A DNA stretch of 64,000 nucleotides from Prochlorococcus sp. AG-436-C13 (GCA_003212695.1 QCPC01000006.1:18125-82124); one strand, 5' to 3'; counted from the first letter of the stretch, positions 1 to 11,700 are shown. Translations and numbers: made by a program. Notes: a model not told the origin generated them from the letters alone.

Positions 1-2631
1 AAAAATATTTTGTTTTGAATCTAAAAAACCTTTTTTATTATCCCATTTACCATTTGCTTTTGACTCCATATACAAATCCATAAATTTCAGATCTGTAAAA
101 GCATCCTTTCCATAAATGACTTGACCTAAATATGCATTATTACAGTCTTGGTTTACAAATTTTGGTGTTAATGCTGCTCCTCCTAAAATAACTGGAATTG
201 AAATAGAATTTTCATTTAAGGCTTTTAGGTTGTCCTTCATGAAGGCTGTTGATTTAACCAAAAGGCCACTCATTGCAATGCAATCTGCTTTATGCTTAAG
301 TTGTGCATTTATTATTTCACTTATGTCTTGCTTTATTCCTAGATTAATAACATCATAACCATTATTACTTAGAATTATATCTACCAAATTCTTTCCTATA
401 TCATGTACATCTCCCTTTACTGTGGCGATAATAAATTTACCCTTAGATGTTTTTATAGAGTCTTCACTTTCAATGAATGGTTCTAGAAATGAAACTGCGT
501 ACTTCATAGTTTCCGCTGACTGCAGAACAAAAGGGAGTTGCATTTTTCCAGATCCAAATAAATCACCTACAACCTTCATACCCTCTAACAAGAAGTTATT
601 TATAATTTCAAGAGGCTTATATGTAATTAATGCCTTATTAAGAACAATGTCTAAATCTGTCTTTTCTCCATCTATAATATGTTTCCTAAGTCTTTCCTCT
701 AATGGTAATTTACTAAGTTCTTCTATGTTTCCTCTAATTGAGTTCGAAGTTAAATCAGAAAACAGTTCTGTTAATTTAGTTAAGGGATCATATATACAAA
801 TATCATCTTTAAATTCCCTTTTATCGTAAATTAAGTCTAAACATGCCTTTTTATGATTGACATTGATCTTCTGCATAGATAATATTTTTGATGGAGAAAC
901 TATTGCTGAATCCAAACCCACATTTAAACATTCTTCTAGAAAAACAGAATTTAATGTAATTCTTGCTGCTGGATTTAAACCAAAGCTTATATTAGATATA
1001 CCAAGTGTAATATGTACATCTGGATATCTTTGCCTAATCAATTCGATAGATTTGATTGTTTCAAGAGCATTTTTTCTGTCTTCTTCTAATCCTGTAGAAA
1101 TAGGTAATACAAGAGGGTCGTAAAAAATATCGTGCGCTTTTATTCCATAATCTATAGCATCTTTATATGACCTACTTACAATAGCTAATTTTCTATCTGA
1201 TGTACGAGCCATACCATCTTCATCAATAGTACCAATAACAACAGATGCTCCATATTTTTTACATAGACTAAGCACTTTTAAAAATCGTTCACTGCCATCC
1301 TCATAATTAGTAGAGTTTAGAATACTTTTACCTCCTATTCTTTTTAATCCACTTTCCATTTTCTGATAATCTGTAGAATCAAGCATAATAGGTAGATTTA
1401 TATTTGTTACGATTTTTGATGCAACAATATCCATATCTCTAATTCCATCTCTACCAACATAATCAACATTTATATCTAATACATGAGCTTGTTCTTTCTG
1501 CTGCTGTTTAGCTACTGATATTAATCCATCCCAATCTTCTTTATTAAGCAATTCTCTTACTTTCTTTGAACCACTGGCATTAAGTCTCTCACCTATTATT
1601 AAAAAAGAATTTTGTTGTAAATAAGGAGTCATTTCATATAGAGAAGCAAGTCCTTTTAAAGTTTTATGTGGTTTTCTTTTATTCTTACCCTTATCTTTAA
1701 TCTCATCTACAATAGAACACAACTCTTTGATATGTTCAGGAGTAGTACCACAACATCCGCCTACTACTCTTACACCTAAATCATTTATGAAATTTGATAA
1801 ATGTAATTTTAATTCGATTGGTTTAAGTCTATAATGTGCTTTTCCACCAACATTTTCAGGTAAGCCCGCATTTGGTATACAACTAATGATAAATGGTGAG
1901 TGCTTTGACAAATAAGATATATTATCTTTCATTTGTTCAGGTCCTGTTGCACAATTAAGACCTAATATATCTATATCAAATGGTTCCAATATTGTTATAG
2001 CAGAGCTTATATCCGTACCGAGTAACATTGTCCCAGTAGTTTCAATTGTAAGAGAAACCATAATAGGTACTTTGATCTTCTTATTATTAAATACTCTCGT
2101 AGTTGCTATAAGCACAGATTTGATCTGAAGAACATCCTGACAAGTCTCTATAACAAGAAGATCAACTCCACCCTCTATTAAAGCTTGTATTTGTTCAACA
2201 TAAGATTCTGTTAAATCGTCAAAGGAAATATGGCCTAAGGTTGGAAGCTTAGTAGTTGGACCTACTGAACCAGCTACAAATCTAGGTTTACTAGTAGTAC
2301 TATATTCTTTAGCAATTGATTTAGCTAATCTTGCTGCTTTAACATTTATTTCTGAACAATATTCTGCAATTGAGTATTCTTCTAGAACTATTGCATTAGC
2401 ACCAAAAGTATTAGTTTCTATAACATCACATCCAGATTCTAAAAATGATCTATGAACTTTCTCAATAATTTCCGGTTTTGTTCTAATTAAGTTTTCATTG
2501 CAACCTTCTAAATTAATTCCACCAAAATCTTCTGAACTAAGTTCAAAACTTTGTATAGAGGTACCCATTGCACCATCAAATACAATTATTTTTTCTTCTT
2601 CAGATTTAAGGTAGTCAAGAAAGTCTTTCAT
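1..2631 (-). CDS. metH: B12-dependent methionine synthase (5' part, C-terminus beyond window)
   Basis: Transfers a methyl group from 5-methyltetrahydrofolate to homocysteine through cobalamin, in the cytoplasm. Translation from the ATG at 2631 gives 877 open codons running off the left edge; family members have about 1,200 residues, so the reactivation (SAM-binding) domain lies outside. In order: homocysteine-binding domain (about 1-310) with the zinc cysteines in LGLNCATG and [10 protein letters not shown]; pterin-binding domain (about 330-620, [11 protein letters not shown] and LDINVD); cobalamin cap domain; and the B12-binding motif DVHDIGKN near residue 735. It follows ilvE by 36 bases on the same strand, so the two are probably cotranscribed. 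The antisense open frames inside it are shadows. Identification is secure. Confidence 0.96.
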   Translation of the reverse strand, partial: MKDFLDYLKSEEEKIIVFDGAMGTSIQSFELSSEDFGGINLEGCNENLIRTKPEIIEKVHRSFLESGCDVIETNTFGANAIVLEEYSIAEYCSEINVKAARLAKSIAKEYSTTSKPRFVAGSVGPTTKLPTLGHISFDDLTESYVEQIQALIEGGVDLLVIETCQDVLQIKSVLIATTRVFNNKKIKVPIMVSLTIETTGTMLLGTDISSAITILEPFDIDILGLNCATGPEQMKDNISYLSKHSPFIISCIPNAGLPENVGGKAHYRLKPIELKLHLSNFINDLGVRVVGGCCGTTPEHIKELCSIVDEIKDKGKNKRKPHKTLKGLASLYEMTPYLQQNSFLIIGERLNASGSKKVRELLNKEDWDGLISVAKQQQKEQAHVLDINVDYVGRDGIRDMDIVASKIVTNINLPIMLDSTDYQKMESGLKRIGGKSILNSTNYEDGSERFLKVLSLCKKYGASVVIGTIDEDGMARTSDRKLAIVSRSYKDAIDYGIKAHDIFYDPLVLPISTGLEEDRKNALETIKSIELIRQRYPDVHITLGISNISFGLNPAARITLNSVFLEECLNVGLDSAIVSPSKILSMQKINVNHKKACLDLIYDKREFKDDICIYDPLTKLTELFSDLTSNSIRGNIEELSKLPLEERLRKHIIDGEKTDLDIVLNKALITYKPLEIINNFLLEGMKVVGDLFGSGKMQLPFVLQSAETMKYAVSFLEPFIESEDSIKTSKGKFIIATVKGDVHDIGKNLVDIILSNNGYDVINLGIKQDISEIINAQLKHKADCIAMSGLLVKSTAFMKDNLKALNENSISIPVILGGAALTPKFVNQDCNNAYLGQVIYGKDAFTDLKFMDLYMESKANGKWDNKKGFLDSKQNIF

Positions 2632-2667
2632 GTAATTATATCCTTATAAATACTAGAGATATATTCA

Positions 2668-3582
2668 TTAGAAAATTTCTACCTTAGTGATCCAATGAGA
2701 AAATGACTGGTCTTTATTCTCTGTTATTGAAATTAGGCTACTTTTTAATTTCTCCATAATAGGTCTGTGAGAATTTAGTAATGTAGTTTCAATTCTCTTA
2801 ATTGGTGTTATCTTTGCTGCTGTCCCTGTAAGAAATACTTCATCAGAGATAAATAATTCTGTTTTATCTACAGGTCTTTCTATAACATTAATATTATGAT
2901 GTTTAGCTATCTCAATTACACTTAATCTAGTTATACCTTCCAGAATATCCTGATCCACACCTGGTGTAATTAAGTTTCCATCTCTAACTATAAATAGGTT
3001 CATTCCACTAGCCTCACTAACCTTGTCATTACTATTAAGTAACAAGGCCTCATCAAATCCGGATTTTACAGCCTCTGTTTTTGCCAAAGAACTTGTAATA
3101 TAAGCTCCACTAATTTTACCTCGTAAAGGTAGTGAGCTATCTTGCTGTCTTTTCCAACTACTAATTCTACAGGTAACCCCATCTGGAGATAAATAGTCAC
3201 CAAGTTCTAATCCATAAATAAAGAAGTCCGTTTCTATATTATGTAATCTAGGAGCTATACCAAGGTCACTTGTATAAACAAAAGGCCTTATATATATTGG
3301 TTTAGTAGGTTTATTTGCTCTTAGCCACTTTCTTAAACTTGATAATATAGTTTCCTCTGAAAGTTCAGTTAATAATAATTTCGCACTTTGACTAAGTCTT
3401 TTTGCATGTTTATCTGCTCTAAAAAGCAAATAGTTTTTTGGATTCTGAGGATCTGGAATTGCTCTCATTCCTCCGAAAGCACCTGTGCCGTAATGCAGAG
3501 CATGAGTAGCTATTGATAATTTTGCTTCTTCAAAAGGGACACACTTGCCCTTAAACCAAGCATAAGGAAGAAAATCATGCAT
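2668..3582 (-). CDS. ilvE: Branched-chain amino acid aminotransferase
   Basis: PLP-dependent class IV aminotransferase catalysing the last step of leucine, isoleucine and valine synthesis. The 304-residue protein has the expected family length. The PLP lysine is about K156 in LRGKISGAY, and the cofactor-binding glutamate region EASGMNLF is near residue 190. The N-terminal stretch HALHYGTGAFGGMRA is typical of the group I enzyme. It starts at ATG 3582 and lies directly upstream of metH, 79 bases from the divergent cobN start, so both directions must share a very compact promoter region. Confidence 0.94.
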   Translation of the reverse strand: MHDFLPYAWFKGKCVPFEEAKLSIATHALHYGTGAFGGMRAIPDPQNPKNYLLFRADKHAKRLSQSAKLLLTELSEETILSSLRKWLRANKPTKPIYIRPFVYTSDLGIAPRLHNIETDFFIYGLELGDYLSPDGVTCRISSWKRQQDSSLPLRGKISGAYITSSLAKTEAVKSGFDEALLLNSNDKVSEASGMNLFIVRDGNLITPGVDQDILEGITRLSVIEIAKHHNINVIERPVDKTELFISDEVFLTGTAAKITPIKRIETTLLNSHRPIMEKLKSSLISITENKDQSFSHWITKVEIF

Positions 3583-3661
3583 AACTGAAGCGAAGCCTAT
3601 AAATGATCATTTTTACTCTATGAAACTTGAGTAATCGACGATATTCTTAAATAATAGGCTA

Positions 3662-6600
3662 ATGCATAGAGTAACTTATTTTCCCAGCGAGGAACCTTCT
3701 GAAAATTTAGCACTTATAGAACAGCCAGAAGCAGCTGTTCTATATCTCACATCAGTAACGTCAGATATTTCTACTTTGTCATATGTATTACAAGAAAATC
3801 CCGATCATCCATTAAATAACAAAATAAGAGCTCTTCTTTTGAATCAGTTAAAAAGCAACGCTTTTATAGACCATTACCTTTCAACAACAGCAAAAAATTC
3901 AAAGATCATAATTGTTAGATTTTTAGGATGCAGAGCAGATTGGTCTTATGGTTTTGAACAATTATATTATTGGAGCACAGTTAAAGAAAATAGAAAGCTT
4001 ATAATATTATCTGGAACTTATGAGCAATTAATAGAATTAAATGGCTTGAGCAACATAGATTATAATTCTTCGTTATTATTAGCAAAACTATTAAAGATAG
4101 GAGGATTCCAGAATTTCAGAACATTCCTCAATATTATTAATCAACTTAAACAAGATAATGAAATAGATACCAGAAATGTTAAGGTTACTCCGATAAGCAA
4201 TCCATATAAATGGGATTGGCGAGAGGACAAACAAAATGATAAAGTGGGTATTATCTTCTACAGTTCTATATTAAATTCTGGAGATACATTATTTGCAAAA
4301 GAGATAGTAAATAGGCTTAGGGATAAAGGACTTTGTCCAAGAGCTATTTGGATAAGTTCATTAAAGGATAAAGGTATACAAAAAGATGTTATTAGAATTT
4401 TCAGAAAAGAACAAGTTAAGGCTATTGCATGCACTACGAGCTTTGCGTCTGTAGATGTAGAAGAAACAAATTATGGTAAACAAATTTGGGACATATTAAA
4501 TGTTCCGGTTTTTCAACTTATTACATCTACAAAGTCAAAAAAATTATGGCAAAATTCTAGTAGAGGAATTGATTCTATAGATTTATCATTACAAGTGGCT
4601 CTGCCAGAGTTAGATGGAAGAATAACAACAAAGATTACAGCTTTCAAGGAACTAGAATCAGACAATAATAATTTAGCATCACCTATTTATAAATTATACC
4701 CAGAAAATAAAAGCATTGACTGGACAGTAGGACTAATAAATTCCTGGATAAGACTAAAATACAAGAAAAATAAAGAATTAAAGATAGTAATTGTATTATC
4801 AAATTATCCTGTCAAGGATGGAAGAATTGGTAATGGTGTTGGTCTTGATACACCCGAGAGTTTGTTAATACTACTAGCTCATCTTGAATCAAAGGGATAT
4901 GAAACAGGAGATTTAACAGAATTAGTTTCACATAAAGATTTAATGAAATTAATAATAAATAGTAGAACTAATTCAAATGAAAGTCAAACCAATCAAGCTC
5001 TATCCTATTTACCATTAAATGAATATTATAAATATTGGAACGAATTAACAATAAATACCAGAAAAAGAGTTTCTGCAAAGTGGGGTGAGCCAAATAAAGC
5101 TTTCGATTTACATAATAAATCTTTTACTATTAATGGAATACAACTTGGAAATATAGCTATCCTTATACAACCTTCACGAGGATATACGGAAGATAATTAT
5201 AAGGAAATTCATTCTGCTGTTCTTCCTCCTCCTCATAGATATATAGCGCAATATTTATGGATAAAGAATTGCTTTAAATCAGATGTAATTATTCATTTCG
5301 GAAAACATGGAACTGTAGAATGGCTACCTGGTAAAAGTATAGGTCAAGGTGATTCATGTTTCCCACAATTACTGGTGCCAAATATCCCTCATCTATATCC
5401 TTTTATAGTAAATGACCCTGGGGAGGGTTCTCAAGCAAAACGTAGGACTCAAGCAGTTATTATAGACCATATGACTCCTCCCTTAGGCAGAGCAACCTTA
5501 ACTAAGGATCTTGGTGAATTAGAATCATTGTTAGATGAATATTATGAGTCTTTATCATTTGAATCAGACAGGACAATAACATTAAAAACAAGGTTGAATA
5601 GGCTTATAGATGATTTAGCATTAAACAAAGTAATATCTTTAGATATTAACGAAGAATATAGTAAAGACGATATTTACAATAACCTAGATTCTTACTTGTG
5701 CGAATTAAAAGAGACACAAATTAGAACAGGACTTCATGTATTTGGGAAATTACCCAAATTACAGAAATTAAAAGAATTAGCTTTATCTATAGCATTATCT
5801 CCATCATTCTATAGGCCTGGACTTAGCCAGTTATTGTCCAATACAATAAATATTGATGTAGATCCATGGAATGATAAAGAGGGAGAATATATTTCTGAGA
5901 TTGATAAAAATAAACTTCAAAATCTTACAAAAGAAAAACTATATAAGGTAGGAGATTATATAACATGGATAAATAACCAAGCCATGTATATAGTTGAATA
6001 TCATACAGAACAATTATTAGGTTACAAAGAGAATATATTAGTTACAAATAAGATTATAAATGAATTTCTAAAGTATATCAATATAATGGAATTAGATCAT
6101 AATATAGAAATACTGAGAAATGATATAATAATTAAATTAATAGAGAGTCCCAGAAATGAATTAATTTCACTTACTAAAGGTATAAATGGGCAAAGAATAG
6201 CAAGTGGACCATCTGGTTCGCCAACAAAAGGAAATCTGAAAGTATTACCTACAGGTAAAAACTTTTACAGTGTAGATCTTAGAGGCCTGCCAACAGAATC
6301 AGCTTGGGATTTAGGCAAAAGGAGTGCTGAGAAAGTCTTAGAATTATATCTCTTAGAAAATGGTTGTAATTTAAAAAGTATTGCAATATCTGTATGGGCT
6401 ACATCGACAATGAGGAATGGTGGAGAGGATATTTCTCAATTGCTTGCTTTAATTGGAATTTCTCCAGTATGGGATCGCAATAGTCGTAAACTTATAGATT
6501 TGGAAGTTATTCCATTATCAGTATTAAATAGACCAAGAGTTGACGCAACACTAAGAATATCTGGTCTATTTAGAGATGCATTTCCAAACTTAATAGAATT

Positions 6601-7414
6601 AGTAAATAAGGCACAAGAAATGATAAGTAGTTTAAATGAGCCAGAAGAATACAATCCTTATTCTCACTTGATAAAACAAGGTGAAGCTACTGGCCGTATT
6701 TACGGATCTGCTCCTGAAGCTTATGGAACTGGACTTCAGGAATTAATCAATTTAGGTAATTGGGATAAAGAAGAGGAATTAGCTCAGTGTTATCTGCAAT
6801 CTAGTAAATGGGTTTATAAAGATAGTAGTGAACCAAAAGAGGACTTAAAAGGACTACAAAACACATTAAAAAGGATTGAAGTTGTAATACATAATCAAGA
6901 TAATAGAGAGCATGACTTACTAGACTCCGACGATTATTACCAATTCCATGGTGGACTTTATTCAGCTGTTAAATATTTATCTGGGAAAACACCAAAATCC
7001 TATTTTGGAGATAATTCTCGAATTAGTAGACCCAAAGTCCATAATTTGTATAAAGAAATTGACAAAGTAGTTCGTAGTCGATTACTCAACGAAAAATGGA
7101 TAGAAGGTATGAAGGATCATGGATATAAAGGAGCATTTGAAATGTCAGCAAGTCTAGACTACCTTTTTGCTTATGATGCTACTACTGACTCTGTACCTGA
7201 ATGGTGTTATTCATCTATTTTAAAAGTATGGTTAGAAAATGAATCAACATATAGCTTCCTAATTGAACAAAATCCCTGGGCGCTCAGAGATATAACCGAA
7301 AGACTTCTAGAAGCATTTAATAGAGGAATGTGGAAAGCTTCAACTACAGAGTTAGATAAGGTTAGGGACCTTTTGGTCAAATCAGAAAGAAATATTGAGG
7401 AATCAAATTTTTAG
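3662..7414 (+). CDS. cobN: Cobaltochelatase large subunit CobN-type
   Basis: CobN/BchH/ChlH superfamily protein of 1250 residues that should bind the corrin macrocycle (hydrogenobyrinate diamide in the aerobic route) and insert cobalt during B12 synthesis. The signature HFGKHGTVEWLPGK sits near residue 544, followed by the conserved DPGEGSQAKRR segment. The C-terminal third has the usual GEATGRIYG motif. No cobS/cobT-type ATPase subunits lie nearby; cyanobacterial CobN is thought to work with ChlI/ChlD-type partners encoded elsewhere (inference). It is divergent from ilvE-metH, which links making B12 with using it. The gene is convergent with the PHP gene 6 bases downstream. Confidence 0.93.
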   Translation: MHRVTYFPSEEPSENLALIEQPEAAVLYLTSVTSDISTLSYVLQENPDHPLNNKIRALLLNQLKSNAFIDHYLSTTAKNSKIIIVRFLGCRADWSYGFEQLYYWSTVKENRKLIILSGTYEQLIELNGLSNIDYNSSLLLAKLLKIGGFQNFRTFLNIINQLKQDNEIDTRNVKVTPISNPYKWDWREDKQNDKVGIIFYSSILNSGDTLFAKEIVNRLRDKGLCPRAIWISSLKDKGIQKDVIRIFRKEQVKAIACTTSFASVDVEETNYGKQIWDILNVPVFQLITSTKSKKLWQNSSRGIDSIDLSLQVALPELDGRITTKITAFKELESDNNNLASPIYKLYPENKSIDWTVGLINSWIRLKYKKNKELKIVIVLSNYPVKDGRIGNGVGLDTPESLLILLAHLESKGYETGDLTELVSHKDLMKLIINSRTNSNESQTNQALSYLPLNEYYKYWNELTINTRKRVSAKWGEPNKAFDLHNKSFTINGIQLGNIAILIQPSRGYTEDNYKEIHSAVLPPPHRYIAQYLWIKNCFKSDVIIHFGKHGTVEWLPGKSIGQGDSCFPQLLVPNIPHLYPFIVNDPGEGSQAKRRTQAVIIDHMTPPLGRATLTKDLGELESLLDEYYESLSFESDRTITLKTRLNRLIDDLALNKVISLDINEEYSKDDIYNNLDSYLCELKETQIRTGLHVFGKLPKLQKLKELALSIALSPSFYRPGLSQLLSNTINIDVDPWNDKEGEYISEIDKNKLQNLTKEKLYKVGDYITWINNQAMYIVEYHTEQLLGYKENILVTNKIINEFLKYINIMELDHNIEILRNDIIIKLIESPRNELISLTKGINGQRIASGPSGSPTKGNLKVLPTGKNFYSVDLRGLPTESAWDLGKRSAEKVLELYLLENGCNLKSIAISVWATSTMRNGGEDISQLLALIGISPVWDRNSRKLIDLEVIPLSVLNRPRVDATLRISGLFRDAFPNLIELVNKAQEMISSLNEPEEYNPYSHLIKQGEATGRIYGSAPEAYGTGLQELINLGNWDKEEELAQCYLQSSKWVYKDSSEPKEDLKGLQNTLKRIEVVIHNQDNREHDLLDSDDYYQFHGGLYSAVKYLSGKTPKSYFGDNSRISRPKVHNLYKEIDKVVRSRLLNEKWIEGMKDHGYKGAFEMSASLDYLFAYDATTDSVPEWCYSSILKVWLENESTYSFLIEQNPWALRDITERLLEAFNRGMWKASTTELDKVRDLLVKSERNIEESNF

Positions 7415-7420
7415 TAATAT

Positions 7421-8119
7421 CTATCTTCCTAAAAGAGAATATCCGTGTGTATCTGTACCACAAGATTTTAACAATTGATATTCATTCGTTTTCTTATCTA
7501 TTGATTTACAAATTAAATCGCTATATTTCCATTGTGTCGAATTCTCGTAATCATACCAAACTTCTATGCCTGAAATACCAATCATATAAGCTTTTTCAAT
7601 AATAAAATTATAATCTAATCTATATCTTGCTGGATGGGCAAGTATAGATATACCCTTGGCCCGTCTTATTGACTCTATGACAGTTTCCGCTCTTAGGAAA
7701 TTACCTTGAGTAGCTTCACCTTGGATGTAGGGATAAATATAATCAGATTCTATATCTATTCCTAATCCTATTATATGAACTAAACATCCACTTAAGAGAC
7801 AACTAATTTCAACGCCAGTCCAAAAAACTGGTATATTTTTAAGATTGGAATGACGATTAATCCATTCATATATTATTGGAACTGCAGAAACGGAGTGATG
7901 ATCTGTAACTGCAAGATGTTTTAAGTTTAATTCGCAAGCCTTATCAATTAACTCTATTGGGTCAAGACTGCCATCACTAAATGTCGTATGACAATGTAAA
8001 TTGATATTTCTTGGACAGCTATTTCTATCTATAGAATCTAAAATACTTACTATAGGATTTAAATAACTAAAATTACTTAACAAGAGATTTTTCCTTCTTA
8101 ATTCTTCTAAATCTTGCAT
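7421..8119 (-). CDS. PHP-domain metal-dependent phosphoesterase
   Basis: PHP superfamily hydrolase of 232 residues. Metal-binding motifs are all present: LHCHTTFSDG (H42, H44), TDHHS (about 72-76), GVEIS, LAHPAR and the final CGTDTHG. Related stand-alone PHP proteins include RNase AM/YciV-type 5'-3' nucleotidases, so a nucleotidase or short-RNA exonuclease role is plausible but unproven. The ATG at 8119 makes it overlap the 3' end of hemJ by 47 bases; a later TTG near residue 12 would shorten the overlap. The tandem overlap suggests cotranscription with hemJ. Confidence 0.85.
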   Translation of the reverse strand: MQDLEELRRKNLLLSNFSYLNPIVSILDSIDRNSCPRNINLHCHTTFSDGSLDPIELIDKACELNLKHLAVTDHHSVSAVPIIYEWINRHSNLKNIPVFWTGVEISCLLSGCLVHIIGLGIDIESDYIYPYIQGEATQGNFLRAETVIESIRRAKGISILAHPARYRLDYNFIIEKAYMIGISGIEVWYDYENSTQWKYSDLICKSIDKKTNEYQLLKSCGTDTHGYSLLGR

Positions 8120-8645
8120 AAAACTGTATAGATAATGCCATAAATACTACCAAACCGATAATTAGCCATGTTGCACCATTCGTTGGGAAGTTATTTTTAA
8201 AGACAACTAACATAACAACAATAACAAGGAGAAGTGTTGGCAATTCATTTAGAATTCTCAACTGCTTCCCTGTCCATTTACATGAGTTACTTTGCAGAGT
8301 AGACATTAATTTATAGCAATAAAAATGATAGGCTAATAAGAAAGCTACAAATAATAATTTAACTTGCATCCATCTCTCATATAACCATGATGGCTGCATA
8401 GATAATAGGCCTATTGCCATAGAGACAGTAAGAATCATTCCAGGAGTAGTTATAATATTAGCAAGTCTCTTTTCCATCAGAGAATATTGATCAAAAAAAG
8501 GTTTTTGTAAGTCTACGGATAAATCATTAGCTTCTACATGATATATAAATAGTCTTACCAAATAGAAAAGCCCTGCAAACCATACAACTACACCTATTAT
8601 GTGAAGTGTCTTAAACCATAAGTAAGCCTCTGGAGGTAAGCTCAT
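8073..8645 (-). CDS. hemJ: Protoporphyrinogen IX oxidase HemJ
   Basis: Membrane protein of the HemJ (UPF0093) family, which oxidises protoporphyrinogen IX to protoporphyrin IX before the heme/chlorophyll branch point. Starting at the ATG at 8645 gives 190 residues. The frame is open ten codons further up, but SLPPEAYLWFKTLH is the family-like beginning. The conserved histidine is H15 in FKTLHIIG, and a conserved lysine is in MQVKLLFV. There are about four to five hydrophobic segments, and the C-terminus is basic. It overlaps the PHP gene at its 3' end. Confidence 0.92.
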   Translation of the reverse strand: MSLPPEAYLWFKTLHIIGVVVWFAGLFYLVRLFIYHVEANDLSVDLQKPFFDQYSLMEKRLANIITTPGMILTVSMAIGLLSMQPSWLYERWMQVKLLFVAFLLAYHFYCYKLMSTLQSNSCKWTGKQLRILNELPTLLLVIVVMLVVFKNNFPTNGATWLIIGLVVFMALSIQFYARFRRIKKEKSLVK

Positions 8646-8742
8646 AAAAATAATATTAGGAAAAAGATTAATCAAACAAATAAGATATTTATCTTTTATA
8701 GATTAATTGTAGTTGAGTGAAAATAATGAAAAACTTATTAAG

Positions 8743-10668
8743 TTATTCCTCATTGAAATAATTCCATATATTAAGTGCTAACTCTTCGCCTACACCTGGA
8801 ATAATAGCAATATCTTCCCGAGTTGCATGCTGAATAGCCTGTATAGATTTAAAATGAGATAATAAACTTTTTATTCTTTTTGGACCTATTCCAGTTATTT
8901 CAGATAAAGCTGATCGTTTTAATCTCGTAGATCTTCTTTTCCTATGAAATGTCAGAGCAAATCTGTGTGCTTCATCTCTAACACGACGAAGCAATATTAA
9001 GGGTGGATCTTCCTTGTTACAATCTAAAGGGCTGTTAGCTAATGGTATAAATAACTCTTCATTTTTCTTTGCGAGGGAACACAATTTCACATCTTCTTCA
9101 AGCTTTAGATCATGTAACGCTCGGAGAGCAGATTTTAATTGGCCTTTTCCACCATCTATCAAAATTAGATCTGGAAAGTCCGAAGATAGATTTGAACCTA
9201 AAATACTTTCCTTATTCTTTTTAGCACAATTTATATCTAACCCCTCCTTTTTATATGTCGACCATCGCTTGAACCTCCTAGTAATGACTTCATAGATAGA
9301 CAAATAATCATCACTATGTCCTATTTTAATAGAATTATCTTTTATTTTATATTTCCTATAATGATGTTTAGCCGGAAGACCATTTATGAAAACAACTTGA
9401 GAAGCTACAGCATCACTACCTTGTATATGACTTATATCATAGCCTTCTATTCTGTGAGGAATAGTTTCTAAATCAAATATATTGGCTAAATCTTCAAGAC
9501 TATTTTTAGTATTCTCATTTTCCACTGATAATCTGGCTAATTCAATAGTGGCATTTCTTTTAACAAGTTGAATTAACTGGCCTTTTTTATGTCTTTTAGG
9601 ATTTAAAATTTTTACTTTTTGTCCCTTAAGTTCTGTAATCCATTCTGAGATTAAATCTTGTTTATCTAGTTCAATCTCTACCAATATTTCATTTGGAATC
9701 TCAACTTTATTTAGAGTTGAATAATGTTGTTCTATAACCTTTTGTATAACTAATCCTTCATTTAACGATTCTGTGGCAGAAGTAAATGCTAATCTAGCGA
9801 TTAGTTTACCTGAACGCATTTGAAAAAGTTGAACACAAGTATAAATATCATTTTTCGCGTAGGAAATAACATCTCTATTTATGGATGAATCTGCTTCTAT
9901 CATCTTTTGTGATTGAATTAACTTATCAATTCCTTCTATTTGAAGTTTTATCTTTAATGCTTTTTCAAATTCCAAATTATTGGAATATTTTAACATTATT
10001 GTATTTAATTTAGTTTTCAATTCATCTGTCTGGCCTTCAAATATCATTGATATATTTTTAATCGTTTTTCTATACTCCTGTGATGATATTAATTCTTGAC
10101 ATACACCTGGGCATCTTTCTATAGAGTAATTAAGACATGTTTTATTCTTATATAATGGCCTTAGTCTTTGCCTAACTGGAAATATCTTCTTAATAACAAA
10201 TAACGTATTCCTAAGTAAAGTTACGTCAACAAATGGGCCATAGAACTTATCTTTAATATGTCTATTTCTTCTTCGCCTTGTAATGAATATACTAGGGTAT
10301 TTATCACTCCATGATATACATACATAAGGGTACTTCTTATCATCTTTAAGTAATATATTAAAGTATGGCTTATGTTGCTTTATTAGATTAGATTCTAATG
10401 TTAGTGCTTCAACTTCTGTATCAGTAACAATAAACTCTATATCACAAATTTGTCGAACCATTAATAAGATCCGAGGGGTTAGTTCGTTATTTTTACGAAA
10501 ATAAGATTTTACTCGGGTTTTTATTTTTTTTGATTTACCTATATATAAAATATTATCATCATTATCCTTCATAATATAACAACCAGGCAAATCTGGAATT
10601 GATTCTACAAGTCGATTTATTTTGACTGAATCATTGCATAGATATATTGGCGTTAAATTTCTATTCAA
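8743..10668 (-). CDS. uvrC: Excinuclease ABC subunit C
   Basis: UvrC makes both incisions in nucleotide excision repair after loading by UvrB. The 641-residue protein begins with the GIY-YIG nuclease domain ([19 protein letters not shown] near residues 29-47). It then has a cysteine-containing linker, the UvrB-binding helix pair (about 205-240), the RNase-H-like 5' nuclease core ([26 protein letters not shown]) and C-terminal helix-hairpin-helix repeats ([23 protein letters not shown]). Length and domain order are normal. It stops 7 bases before the next gene region upstream on the minus strand. Confidence 0.97.
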   Translation of the reverse strand: MNRNLTPIYLCNDSVKINRLVESIPDLPGCYIMKDNDDNILYIGKSKKIKTRVKSYFRKNNELTPRILLMVRQICDIEFIVTDTEVEALTLESNLIKQHKPYFNILLKDDKKYPYVCISWSDKYPSIFITRRRRNRHIKDKFYGPFVDVTLLRNTLFVIKKIFPVRQRLRPLYKNKTCLNYSIERCPGVCQELISSQEYRKTIKNISMIFEGQTDELKTKLNTIMLKYSNNLEFEKALKIKLQIEGIDKLIQSQKMIEADSSINRDVISYAKNDIYTCVQLFQMRSGKLIARLAFTSATESLNEGLVIQKVIEQHYSTLNKVEIPNEILVEIELDKQDLISEWITELKGQKVKILNPKRHKKGQLIQLVKRNATIELARLSVENENTKNSLEDLANIFDLETIPHRIEGYDISHIQGSDAVASQVVFINGLPAKHHYRKYKIKDNSIKIGHSDDYLSIYEVITRRFKRWSTYKKEGLDINCAKKNKESILGSNLSSDFPDLILIDGGKGQLKSALRALHDLKLEEDVKLCSLAKKNEELFIPLANSPLDCNKEDPPLILLRRVRDEAHRFALTFHRKRRSTRLKRSALSEITGIGPKRIKSLLSHFKSIQAIQHATREDIAIIPGVGEELALNIWNYFNEE

Positions 10669-10675
10669 CTAAAAA

Positions 10676-11158
10676 TCAACCTCCATAGGACCAACCAGTT
10701 GAAGATAGATTTAACGCCTCTGAATCCTTATGAAGCTTAGCTGTGATTACTTCTGCTACGAAGATAGTATGATCTCCATTTTCTACAGAACCAACAACAT
10801 TACATTCAACTCCGCCAATAGCATCATCTAAAATAGGTAATCCTTCATTACCAAAAGTGTAAGATGTAGATTCAAATCTGCCACCAAGGCCGTTCTGAGG
10901 TTTAAAAAATACTGCCGCCAAGTCTTTTTGATCAAATCGTAAGACATTCAAACAGAACTTATTTGTTCTTTTGATAATTCCATGGCTTGATCCATCTGCT
11001 CTTACTGCCATTACGACTAATGGAGGTGCGAAAGATCCTTGTGTTACCCAACTGGCTGTAAAACCATTGATATCGTCTCCCTCACGTACAGTACAAATAA
11101 AAAGACCATGAGGTATCTTTCTTAGCAGAACCTTCTTTGCTTCTAAATCGAGTTGCAT
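10676..11158 (-). CDS. Flavin reductase-like domain protein
   Basis: A 160-residue single-domain protein of the flavin reductase-like FMN-binding split-barrel family. Visible family features are GFTASWVTQGSFAPPLVVMAV near residues 31-51, KFCLNVL, and a C-terminal DHTIFVAEV segment. Members either reduce flavins with NAD(P)H or hold FMN in larger flavoproteins. In cyanobacteria the same domain occurs in flavodiiron proteins, but no diiron domain is attached here. It lies 7 bases upstream of uvrC on the same strand. The substrate is unknown. Confidence 0.85.
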   Translation of the reverse strand: MQLDLEAKKVLLRKIPHGLFICTVREGDDINGFTASWVTQGSFAPPLVVMAVRADGSSHGIIKRTNKFCLNVLRFDQKDLAAVFFKPQNGLGGRFESTSYTFGNEGLPILDDAIGGVECNVVGSVENGDHTIFVAEVITAKLHKDSEALNLSSTGWSYGG

Positions 11159-11222
11159 AGTCTTCTTGATTTTTACTAACCTTAATGCTTAATAAAAAAA
11201 AGAACAATCCAGAAACAAATTC

Positions 11223-11699
11223 ATGAAAGTATTATACCCAGGTAGTTTTGATCCTCTAACATTTGGTCACTTAGATCTTATATCTAGAGCGAGTGAACTT
11301 TTTGGAAGTGTAATTGTGTCAGTACTAGAGAATCCAAATAAAAAATCCACCTTTTCTATAGAAAGAAGGATTGAACAAATTCAGGAAGCAACAGATGATA
11401 TAGCAAATATAGAAGTAGTCTCATATAAAGGATTAACTATTGATTGCGCAAAACAATATAATGTAGAAATTATATTAAGAGGCTTGAGGGCTATGAGTGA
11501 CTTTGAGTATGAGTTACAAATAGCTCATACTAATAGAACTTTAAATAATTCAATTGAAACAATATTCTTGGCTACTGAATCTCACCATAGTTTTTTAAGT
11601 AGTTCTGTAGTAAAGGAGGTAGCAATGTTTGGAGGTAATGTAGAACATATGGTTCCCAGAATGATAGCCAAAGACCTGCATAGTATATTTAAGGTTTAA
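11223..11699 (+). CDS. coaD: Pantetheine-phosphate adenylyltransferase
   Basis: CoaD transfers AMP from ATP to 4'-phosphopantetheine, the fourth step of coenzyme A synthesis. The 158-residue length fits. The nucleotidyltransferase signature is at the N-terminus: [15 protein letters not shown] with T13-x-x-H16. The [12 protein letters not shown] region and the ISSSxxKE-like element ([14 protein letters not shown]) follow. It starts divergently from the flavin reductase gene and ends one base before the convergent PBP4 gene. Confidence 0.97.
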   Translation: MKVLYPGSFDPLTFGHLDLISRASELFGSVIVSVLENPNKKSTFSIERRIEQIQEATDDIANIEVVSYKGLTIDCAKQYNVEIILRGLRAMSDFEYELQIAHTNRTLNNSIETIFLATESHHSFLSSSVVKEVAMFGGNVEHMVPRMIAKDLHSIFKV

Positions 11700-11700
11700 A

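Noticed and set aside
422..1123. Two open plus-strand frames opposite metH
   Set aside because: Both lie fully within metH on the other strand, have no recognisable protein features and read like codon-position shadows.
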